A stretch of 64,000 nucleotides of DNA from Crocinitomicaceae bacterium (GTDB lineage Bacteria; Bacteroidota; Bacteroidia; Flavobacteriales_D; Crocinitomicaceae), in the NCBI GenBank assembly GCA_030727405.1, contig JANRBR010000011.1, positions 101,752 through 165,751 on the forward strand, given 5' to 3'. The notes under the pieces were generated by a model. That model worked only from the letters and a program-made list of their open reading frames with translations. It was not told the DNA's origin and did not search any database. The position numbers and the translations under genes are program-made. Below, one piece after another: positions 39,439-47,700 of the stretch. Positions within the stretch are counted from its first letter, which is position 1, and each line of letters opens with the position of its first letter.

Positions 39439-40208
39439 CTTTCTATTTTACCATGATAAACGAACGTGGCCGGTCCAATCAAAAAAACATGGTGAAAACC
39501 ATGGCCATTCATTTCCCAAGTCACCATTAAATTTCCGCCTTTCGTTTCAACCTTTACTCGATTTGAATCCGTTTTGGCAAACCTTGAATAAACCAGCGCA
39601 CAAGCAGTTACACCTGTCCCACATGAAAGTGTCTCATCTTCCACTCCTCGCTCGTATGTCGCCACACGAATTCCTTCTTCGGTAAGCTCCAGAAGGTTCA
39701 CATTAATTCCTTCTTTTTCATATTTTTCAGAGTAACGTACGGACTTACCAAAAGCAAGCACCGTTTCCTTCGAATGATCTGCCTGAAGCGATACGTAATG
39801 TGGAGACCCTGTATTCAAGACAAATGCTTCGCCATCTGCAAAAATTTCATGAACATCTTGCATGTGAATTCGCACTTCATCGCCGCATTGAGCAGCATGG
39901 TGAAACCCATCAATTGCTTTGAATTGAACCGAACGGGTATCCATGCCTAAACTACCGGCAAAATGTACGGCACAGCGGGCACCATTTCCACAAAACGATT
40001 GAGATCCATCTGCATTGAAATAGACCATTTCGAACGCAGCATCTGAGCACAATTGAATCAATATCAGTCCGTCCGCACCAATGCCAAAGCGTCTGTCACA
40101 ATAAAATTGAATGTCAGACTGAGACAAATTGTCATATTGTCCGTGACGGTTATCGATTAAAATAAAATCGTTTCCAGTTCCTTGATATTTCGAAAATTCA
40201 ATCTGCAT
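39432..40208 (-). CDS. dapF: Diaminopimelate epimerase
   Basis: FSKYQGTGNDFILIDNR, FNADGSQSFCGNGARCAVHFA, DETLSCGTGVTACAL; ORF extends to 40265, start MQIEFSKYQG at 40208. Confidence 0.95.
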   Translation of the reverse strand: MQIEFSKYQGTGNDFILIDNRHGQYDNLSQSDIQFYCDRRFGIGADGLILIQLCSDAAFEMVYFNADGSQSFCGNGARCAVHFAGSLGMDTRSVQFKAIDGFHHAAQCGDEVRIHMQDVHEIFADGEAFVLNTGSPHYVSLQADHSKETVLAFGKSVRYSEKYEKEGINVNLLELTEEGIRVATYERGVEDETLSCGTGVTACALVYSRFAKTDSNRVKVETKGGNLMVTWEMNGHGFHHVFLIGPATFVYHGKIERC

Positions 40209-40327
40209 AAAGCTTGAACAAATGTATCGAATTAATTGATAACAATTCTTAACAAATTTTAACATTTTCCAAGCAATTTTTGGAATACTATTTGCGTTTA
40301 GAAAGAGAATTTTAAAAATGTTTTATT

Positions 40328-41794
40328 ATGAATTTCTTAAGTTACTTTAAAATGTTGGGATTGGGCATACTTGGCGGCACCTTACCATTGGCCACTTATG
40401 TCATTATAGAACACTCATCCACAAAATTGTCGGAACAAGTTCTAGACGGAAATCGATTTGCGCGTCAAGTCTCTATGACCGGCGTTCCAGTTGGAGCCGA
40501 TTTCACCGAAGCATCTGCGAATACAATTAATTCAGTGGTGCACATCAATACGAAAGTGGTACAAACCACCTTTCAAAGGGATCCTTTTCAGGAATTATTC
40601 TATGGTCCGGGAGCAGGTGGAAGAGAATTCAAGCAATACGGCGCAAGTTCCGGATCAGGAGTAATCGTCTCCTCAGAGGGATATATTGTCACCAACAACC
40701 ACGTGATTGAAAACGCAAGCGAAATTGAGGTGATCCTTAATGATAACTCAAAATACACCGCAAAAATCATTGGAACAGATCCCGCAACAGACATTGCCGT
40801 GTTAAAAATAGAAGGATCAGGATTTACACCCATTCCACTTGGCAATAGCGATGATTTAAAGATTGGCGAATGGGTACTCGCGGTGGGAAATCCCTTTAAT
40901 TTAACATCTACCGTAACCGCTGGAATTGTTTCAGCTAAAGCACGAAACATCAATTTATTAAGCGAGCGAAATGGACAGGACATTGTTCCAATCGAATCGT
41001 TTATTCAAACAGACGCAGCCGTAAACCCAGGCAACAGTGGTGGCGCCTTGGTGAACACCCAAGGACAACTTGTCGGAATCAACACAGCCATCGCTTCGCA
41101 AACAGGAAGTTACAGTGGTTATTCCTTCGCCATCCCGGTAAACCTTGTTCAAAAGGTCATGGGTGACATCATTGATTACGGAATTGTGCAACGTGGATTC
41201 CTTGGCGTTCAAATTTCAGATATCTCACAGGACATCAAAGAGAAAAATAAATTACCCAATTTAAAAGGAGTATTTGTTGCAAAGGTAATTGAAGACGGAA
41301 GCGCCGATAAAGCAGGATTAAAAGATGGAGATGTGATTTTAAAAATTGGAACTAAAGAAGTCAATTCCGTTTCCGCCCTTCAAGAAGAAATTGGAAAAAG
41401 ACGTCCAGGAGACAAGGTTTCATTGACCGTCCGCAAAAAAGACGGAGAAGAAGTCATTCGAGAACTCGTATTGCGTAACAAAGAAGGAGAGACTTCGTTG
41501 ATGTCTAAGGAAAAAATTAATAAAAGTCAAGCACTTGGTGCCACTTTCACTGAAATGACTGATAAAGAGAAAAAAGAGTTGAATATAGCCTATGGGGTAA
41601 AAGTTAAATCGATATCAGCAGGTAAATTGAAATCGGTTGGAATCAATATTGGGGATGTCATCTTAAAAGTGAACAATGAACCCATTGAAACCATCGAAGA
41701 ACTGACCGGAAAATTGAGTGGAGTGAATCGAGGCGTTTTACTTGAAATCATGACTGAGAGCGGGAAAAGAGATTATAAAGGTTTGGGATTATAG
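40328..41794 (+). CDS. Do/HtrA family serine endopeptidase (DegP/DegQ-like)
   Basis: GSGVIVSSEGYIVTNNHVIENA, DIAVLKIEG, QTDAAVNPGNSGGALVN, two PDZ domains. Confidence 0.94.
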   Translation: MNFLSYFKMLGLGILGGTLPLATYVIIEHSSTKLSEQVLDGNRFARQVSMTGVPVGADFTEASANTINSVVHINTKVVQTTFQRDPFQELFYGPGAGGREFKQYGASSGSGVIVSSEGYIVTNNHVIENASEIEVILNDNSKYTAKIIGTDPATDIAVLKIEGSGFTPIPLGNSDDLKIGEWVLAVGNPFNLTSTVTAGIVSAKARNINLLSERNGQDIVPIESFIQTDAAVNPGNSGGALVNTQGQLVGINTAIASQTGSYSGYSFAIPVNLVQKVMGDIIDYGIVQRGFLGVQISDISQDIKEKNKLPNLKGVFVAKVIEDGSADKAGLKDGDVILKIGTKEVNSVSALQEEIGKRRPGDKVSLTVRKKDGEEVIRELVLRNKEGETSLMSKEKINKSQALGATFTEMTDKEKKELNIAYGVKVKSISAGKLKSVGINIGDVILKVNNEPIETIEELTGKLSGVNRGVLLEIMTESGKRDYKGLGL

Positions 41795-41953
41795 TCCATT
41801 TTAATGGGTAAAATAGAGGGTTGAGAACTCGTTGATAAAAGTTAATAAAATGTGGAAACTAAATTTTTTCAATCCCGATTTTTGGCGTTACTTTGCTTCC
41901 AACAACGACAGATTAGATAGATTATTAACTTATAAAGAGAGGTATTCAGCAGC

Positions 41954-42820
41954 ATGAGACAGCTTAAAATCACCAAATCGATAACAAATAGAGAGAGTCA
42001 ATCCTTAGATAAATACCTTCAGGACATTGGTCGCGAAGAATTAATTACAGCAGAGGAAGAAGTAGAATTAGCCAGAAAGATTAAAGCCGGTGATCAAAAA
42101 GCATTGGAAAAATTAACTAGGGCAAATTTACGTTTTGTGGTTTCCGTCGCAAAACAATACCAAAACCAAGGCTTAACGCTTCCAGATTTAATTAATGAAG
42201 GAAATTTAGGACTCATCAAAGCCGCACAGAAATTTGATGAAACACGTGGATTCAAATTTATCTCTTACGCTGTTTGGTGGATTCGTCAATCAATCTTGCA
42301 AGCATTAGCAGAACAAGCACGTATTGTACGTCTTCCATTGAACCAGGTAGGATCCTTGAATAAAATCAATAAGGCATTTTCTAGACTTGAACAAGAATTC
42401 GAACGTCCACCTTCCGCCGAAGAATTAGCAGAAGCGTTGGAAGTTCCAGAAGATAAAATCAAGGAAAGTTTAAATGTCTCTGGGCGTCACGTATCTATGG
42501 ATGCGCCATTATCTTCGAATGAAGATGGAGGAACATTGATGGATGTCATGGCAAACACAGATGCTCCTCGTACGGATCAGGCCTTAATGGCCGAATCGCT
42601 TCAAAAAGAAATCGAACGTTCGTTGAGTACTCTAACAGATAAAGAACGTGAAATCATTCGTTTGTTCTTCGGAATCGGCATGAATCACGGTTTAACGTTA
42701 GAAGAAATCGGCGCAAAATTTAACTTGACACGTGAACGCGTTCGTCAAATTAAAGAAAAAGCAATTCGTCGACTGCGACATACATCGCGAAACAAATTAC
42801 TGAAGTCCTACTTAGGATAA
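41954..42820 (+). CDS. rpoD: Primary sigma factor RpoD/SigA
   Basis: [20 protein letters not shown] region 2, [23 protein letters not shown] region 1.2, [29 protein letters not shown] region 4. Confidence 0.96.
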   Translation: MRQLKITKSITNRESQSLDKYLQDIGREELITAEEEVELARKIKAGDQKALEKLTRANLRFVVSVAKQYQNQGLTLPDLINEGNLGLIKAAQKFDETRGFKFISYAVWWIRQSILQALAEQARIVRLPLNQVGSLNKINKAFSRLEQEFERPPSAEELAEALEVPEDKIKESLNVSGRHVSMDAPLSSNEDGGTLMDVMANTDAPRTDQALMAESLQKEIERSLSTLTDKEREIIRLFFGIGMNHGLTLEEIGAKFNLTRERVRQIKEKAIRRLRHTSRNKLLKSYLG

Positions 42821-42826
42821 TCATTG

Positions 42827-42860
42827 AAAGGCTGTCTGCGAAAGTGGACAGCCTTTTTTA
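42827..42860 (+). terminator. Rho-independent terminator after rpoD
   Basis: AAAGGCTGTC-tgcgaaagtg-GACAGCCTTT followed by T tract. Confidence 0.85.
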
Positions 42861-42910
42861 CTTCCAATATTTCTTGAAATCAACAATCAATCAACATAAA
42901 ACAAGTAAAA

Positions 42911-44356
42911 ATGGAATCGAAAGATGGCTATGAAAAAGAGCTCCAATCTCACATTGAACAGGAGCGCGCAGCGGTAAAGCTGCAAAGTAAAGTCGGAGAG
43001 TTATTGTACGACAAAGGAATTGAATTGGTACTGTTTCGTAATCACCTTACGGATGTTACCATTTCGGAAATACTCAATTTACACGAGTATGCTAAGAAAG
43101 TCGTGAACAAACCCATTGATGTGTTCACTACCTCGGAATTGGCAGAAACCTTAATGACCTTAGATGTTACAGCATCTAAATTGGACATTGGGAAATTAGC
43201 AAGTGAATGGCTAGCGGAACACGCAAATTATTCGTCTAAAGCTGATTTTTTAACAAAAAAACTAGGTCAACTTCCCGCACAACAAGCAATAGAGCCGCGT
43301 GACGTGGTTTTATATGGATTTGGTCGAATTGGTCGTTTAGCTGCAAGGGAGTTAATTAAACAAGCTGGAAAAGGCCAACAATTGCGTTTAAGAGCCATTG
43401 TTACACGAGGATCTAGTGATGCAGACATCACCAAACGCGCATCCCTATTGCGCAATGATTCTGTTCATGGTGCTTTCAAAGGAACCGTCATCGAAGATTT
43501 AGCAAATAAAAGCCTTGTCATTAATGGACAAATCGTTCACATGATTGACGCTTCCAATCCAGAGGATATCGATTATACACAATTTGGGATTAACAACGCT
43601 TTGATCATTGACAACACAGGTGTTTTCACAAATCGTGAGCAATTGTCTCGTCACTTACAAGCGAAGGGTGTTTCCAAAGTATTATTGACCGCACCAGGAA
43701 AAGAAGTACCGAACATCGTTTACGGAATCAATCAAGGAACGTTGGACATTGAAAATGAAAATATTTTCTCTGCGGCATCCTGTACAACCAATGCCATCTC
43801 CCCTATTTTAAAAGTGGTGAACGATCAGTTTGGTGTCGTGAAAGGACACATCGAAACGGTGCATGCCTATACGAATGACCAAAACCTATTGGACAACATG
43901 CATAAAAAAGTACGCCGTGGACGTTCTGCAGCGATCAACATGGTTATTACCTCTACAGGAGCAGGAAGTGCTGTTACGAAAGTGATTCCAGACTTGAAAG
44001 ACAAACTTACAGCGAACGCTGTTCGCGTACCTACACCAAATGGATCCTTGGCGATTTTGAGCCTTGAATTAGGTAAAGGAACAAGTGTGGAAGAAGTCAA
44101 TGCAGCTATTAAAGACGCAGCATTGAATGGAGAATTGGTGAATCAAATTCACTACTCATTCGATCCTGAATTGGTTTCGAGCGACATCATCGGAAATACG
44201 TGTTGTTCTGTTTTTGACTCCAATGCGACAATCACTTCCATTGACGGTAAAAACGTGGTGTTGTACGCATGGTACGACAATGAATTCGGTTATACAAAAC
44301 AAGTGATTCGACTCGCGAAATACATTTCGAAAGTTCGAAGAGCGATGTACTATTAA
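42911..44356 (+). CDS. gap: Glyceraldehyde-3-phosphate dehydrogenase (long form with ~130-aa N-terminal extension)
   Basis: YGFGRIGRLAARELIKQ, SAASCTTNAISPILKVVND catalytic Cys motif, WYDNEFGYTKQVI. Confidence 0.94.
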   Translation: MESKDGYEKELQSHIEQERAAVKLQSKVGELLYDKGIELVLFRNHLTDVTISEILNLHEYAKKVVNKPIDVFTTSELAETLMTLDVTASKLDIGKLASEWLAEHANYSSKADFLTKKLGQLPAQQAIEPRDVVLYGFGRIGRLAARELIKQAGKGQQLRLRAIVTRGSSDADITKRASLLRNDSVHGAFKGTVIEDLANKSLVINGQIVHMIDASNPEDIDYTQFGINNALIIDNTGVFTNREQLSRHLQAKGVSKVLLTAPGKEVPNIVYGINQGTLDIENENIFSAASCTTNAISPILKVVNDQFGVVKGHIETVHAYTNDQNLLDNMHKKVRRGRSAAINMVITSTGAGSAVTKVIPDLKDKLTANAVRVPTPNGSLAILSLELGKGTSVEEVNAAIKDAALNGELVNQIHYSFDPELVSSDIIGNTCCSVFDSNATITSIDGKNVVLYAWYDNEFGYTKQVIRLAKYISKVRRAMYY

Positions 44357-44360
44357 ATTG

Positions 44361-44390
44361 AAAAGCTTCCTTCGGGAAGCTTTTTTTTTC
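44361..44390 (+). terminator. Rho-independent terminator after gap
   Basis: AAAAGCTTCC-TTCG-GGAAGCTTTT with UUCG tetraloop and T tract. Confidence 0.9.
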
Positions 44391-44443
44391 ATAAAGAATT
44401 CAAGCAAACGCATTAATCAATGCAAAAGAATTATTTTTGAAAC

Positions 44444-45133
44444 ATGAATCAAAAAAAGATTACCATTGCCATTGATGGCTTTTCGGCGTGTGGAAAAAGC
44501 ACCCTCGCTAAAGACTTGGCAAAACGTCTGGCTTATGTTTTCATTGATTCTGGCGCCATGTATCGCGCAGCGGCACTCTACTGTTTGAAACATCAGTTGA
44601 TTCAAGATGGAAAATTAGATACAGTAGGAATTGACAACCAACTGTCGCAAATGGATATTCACTTTGAAACCGTAAGCTCGGAATCACACATCTTGTTAAA
44701 TGGACAAGATGTCTCGAATGAAATTCGTGAGTCCAAAGTTGCCGAAATAGTTTCCATCGTTGCTGCCTACAAACCAATTCGAGAAAAATTAGTGCAGGCT
44801 CAACAAGAAATGGGTGCAAAAGGTGGAATCGTGATGGATGGCCGCGACATAGGTTCGGTTGTTTTTCCCGATGCTGAATTAAAGATTTTTGTTACCGCAG
44901 ATCCAGAAATCCGAGTGCAAAGAAGGCTTTCCGAAATGGTCACGAAAGGAATGCATACTTCGATTGAAGAAATACGTAAAAACTTAGCAGAACGAGATCA
45001 CCTCGATTCAACAAGAGAAGAAAGTCCCTTGATACAAGTTTCAGATGCCCTCGTATTGGATAATTCTCAACTTACCAAAGAAGAACAACTCGACTGGGTC
45101 CTAGATAAAGTGGCTTTAATCGTATCCAATTAA
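44444..45133 (+). CDS. cmk: (d)CMP kinase
   Basis: IAIDGFSACGKSTLAKDLAKRL, DSGAMYRAAALYCL, MDGRDIGSVVFPDAELKIFVTA. Confidence 0.96.
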   Translation: MNQKKITIAIDGFSACGKSTLAKDLAKRLAYVFIDSGAMYRAAALYCLKHQLIQDGKLDTVGIDNQLSQMDIHFETVSSESHILLNGQDVSNEIRESKVAEIVSIVAAYKPIREKLVQAQQEMGAKGGIVMDGRDIGSVVFPDAELKIFVTADPEIRVQRRLSEMVTKGMHTSIEEIRKNLAERDHLDSTREESPLIQVSDALVLDNSQLTKEEQLDWVLDKVALIVSN

Positions 45134-46261
45134 GGCGAAGACAGAGAAGGAAGACAACCAGTGATCAATGTCGTAATTTCCTTTTCCAATGCTCTCTTGT
45201 GCATAATCCCACATGTCGTTCATCGCTTTCACCCACTCCTTTTTAGTGGACTCATCTAATGTGCCTTCTGGCAAGGACTTTAACATTCCATTTAAGCACC
45301 AAATTCGGTTTAAATGGTATCCATCCCAATGTGATTCGTATCCATCGTGTTTTTCGGAACGTTTGATCTGCAATGGACTTTTAACATTTGCCGCAACAAA
45401 TAAGTCTGGACAAAATCCCTTGCTCCATTTTACAAATTTTTCGGGCTTCATGATTTTACGCATCAAATCAGCCACTAATAAACTTGCTGACATGAAATCA
45501 TATTCATAAGGCTCTTTTGTAATAGCGACATTTTCTAAATTTCCATAATATTTCATGGCAGCAGATGAAACCACTTTTTGCAACTTTTTATCACCAAAAG
45601 CCACCGCGTAATCGTAAGCAAATGATAAACCCATTGCTGGACTATCATGGCTACCTGATAATTCCACTTGATTCACTTGTTTCCATACAATGGTATGAAC
45701 TTGAGCGATGTATTTCGTCAAAGGCATTAGGTTTTGCAGCCATTCCTTCGCCATTGGATCATCCCAAGAATGCAATTCATCCGCTACTTTAAGCGCCCAT
45801 GATTGTCCGTAAGGAAATTCAAACAAACCATTTTCGTGCGAACGCACATATTCCACTTCCTTTAAAATGTTCTCTGCTGTAAAGCTTTCACTAAGGCGTT
45901 GACGCAATTCTTCCGCTTCAGGAATGTTGGGATGTGATTTTAGTATTTTGATCATGCACCAATGGTTGTGCACAGAACTATGCCAGTCATAACAACCATA
46001 GAAAGATGGCCAAACATCTTTGGGTCCATCGGTATCTCCCTTTTTTCGAATCGCACGAAAATAATAGTGCGGACTTGATTTTGAAGCGCAATCGAGGGAC
46101 AATTTAGCAAAGTAGGAGGCGCCTTCATCCGATAAAGTATAGCGTCCATCCGGTAATTTATTCACCAGTTGATTTTCTCCTGTATTTAGGATAAACCCGG
46201 AGGATTCTTGACCAAAGGACGAAAATCCAAGTAAAAGAAGAGCGAAGAGTAAGTGCTTCAT
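45116..46261 (-). CDS. DUF2891 family secreted protein
   Basis: FYGCYDWHSSVHNHWCMIKILK, FEFPYGQSWALKVADELHSW; signal peptide. Confidence 0.88.
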   Translation of the reverse strand: MKHLLFALLLLGFSSFGQESSGFILNTGENQLVNKLPDGRYTLSDEGASYFAKLSLDCASKSSPHYYFRAIRKKGDTDGPKDVWPSFYGCYDWHSSVHNHWCMIKILKSHPNIPEAEELRQRLSESFTAENILKEVEYVRSHENGLFEFPYGQSWALKVADELHSWDDPMAKEWLQNLMPLTKYIAQVHTIVWKQVNQVELSGSHDSPAMGLSFAYDYAVAFGDKKLQKVVSSAAMKYYGNLENVAITKEPYEYDFMSASLLVADLMRKIMKPEKFVKWSKGFCPDLFVAANVKSPLQIKRSEKHDGYESHWDGYHLNRIWCLNGMLKSLPEGTLDESTKKEWVKAMNDMWDYAQESIGKGNYDIDHWLSSFSVFALIGYD

Positions 46262-46281
46262 AGAGGATAAGATTAGGTCAA

Positions 46282-47616
46282 TTAGTTCGTTGGCGCTTTG
46301 AATCCATTTTTCATAATAGCCAACGATTCTTTTCCAATTCCAACGATGGAAATAATGTTTAACGGGAATTCCAAAAGAACGTGAGAGAAACTCAAAAAGA
46401 ACAACAAACTCAATCCTAATGAATAATCATAGGTATAGAAAACGCTTGCGACCACCCAAAGCAAAATCACAGCAGCAAAGCGTAATTTTGGTACTTGGTG
46501 CCAACGAATCACTTCCGTTTTACTAAACCAGTTCAGGTAATGGTATAAATAAGCGAATGCAATAAAACGCATCAACATGATGCCAACGGTTGAATTATAC
46601 ACAATAGAAGCGTATTTCTCCAAGGAGAAACCTGAGAAAATTTTAGCAGGCATTGGCTTCATTTGGTATTCGTTCAATACCTCTGGCTTCAAATACAAAG
46701 CTAAAATATTATCCGCCTGGAAATTCGGATTAATGGGTTGCTTGTTCATGACGTAAGCGGCATTTGGTTTTTTATTGAGGCTATCGATGATTTTCTTTAA
46801 GTCCGCCTTCGCAATAAACTGGTACTGCGCATTTGCATCCTTGAAGTCTTTTTTATTGACAAAGGCAACGAAATCTGCATTGGTATAGATCGGGTCTTCT
46901 ATTAGGTTGAAATGATCCATGATGCTAATGTTCGTTGCATAAAAACCATCTCCTTTCGCATAATGGGCATCCTTCCCGAATTTTGAGATGGGTGCTTTTG
47001 TATCAACAGGTAAAGCAAATACAAGCAATAAGGGAACAACTACGAATCCAACCATTTGCCACATGCCAGAAACGCTTCTTGTTTTCAAGGAACCAAACAA
47101 CATGAACAATCCTGTAAACAGGTATACGTGAATCAACGTTGGCACCAAAGATGTCAAGGCGAAAACCGTTGTGCTTTCTGCATTCGAGGTGGAATTATCC
47201 GGACTCAACCAACCAGAAACGAATACATACAAGAACAAGATGGCTATGATCTTCACGAAAAGGTTTTTCACCAAAGCAAATAAAATGGAGCTAAACAACG
47301 CGAAAACCAAGAGTTTATCAAAAAGATTCATTTTCACGAAGTAGTCGTACACTTCGAGACTCACACCGAAATCTTTCGCAAATGCGGCATAAGACAATAA
47401 AATCCCAACAATCAATAAAATCAAAAAGTCATATTTGCCTTTTGAAAAATAATTTCGGTCGTGCAACCAACTGATTTCGGTTAAATAATGTAAAGGGCCT
47501 AAATAGGCGTACGCCAGTAAGAACGTTTCAAATGGAAAAAAGTATGCAAGTACAGCTGTAATGAGCATTAATCCAATGTTGGCGTAATTGATTTTGTCTT
47601 CTCTTAATGCATTCAT
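46282..47616 (-). CDS. Hypothetical multi-pass membrane protein
   Basis: 444 aa, about 10 hydrophobic segments (YANIGLMLITAVLAYFFPFETFLLAYAYLGPLHYLTEISWLHDRN...). Confidence 0.8.
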   Translation of the reverse strand: MNALREDKINYANIGLMLITAVLAYFFPFETFLLAYAYLGPLHYLTEISWLHDRNYFSKGKYDFLILLIVGILLSYAAFAKDFGVSLEVYDYFVKMNLFDKLLVFALFSSILFALVKNLFVKIIAILFLYVFVSGWLSPDNSTSNAESTTVFALTSLVPTLIHVYLFTGLFMLFGSLKTRSVSGMWQMVGFVVVPLLLVFALPVDTKAPISKFGKDAHYAKGDGFYATNISIMDHFNLIEDPIYTNADFVAFVNKKDFKDANAQYQFIAKADLKKIIDSLNKKPNAAYVMNKQPINPNFQADNILALYLKPEVLNEYQMKPMPAKIFSGFSLEKYASIVYNSTVGIMLMRFIAFAYLYHYLNWFSKTEVIRWHQVPKLRFAAVILLWVVASVFYTYDYSLGLSLLFFLSFSHVLLEFPLNIISIVGIGKESLAIMKNGFKAPTN

Positions 47617-47654
47617 GATTGTGAATTTTATCTAACAAATTTAACGAAAATAAT

Positions 47655-47687
47655 AGCTAAAAAAAAGCCATCGAAAATTCGATGGCT
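47655..47687 (-). terminator. Rho-independent terminator after parC (minus strand)
   Basis: Minus strand AGCCATCGA-attt-TCGATGGCT followed by TTTTTT. Confidence 0.85.
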
Positions 47688-47700
47688 ATATAGAAAGATT

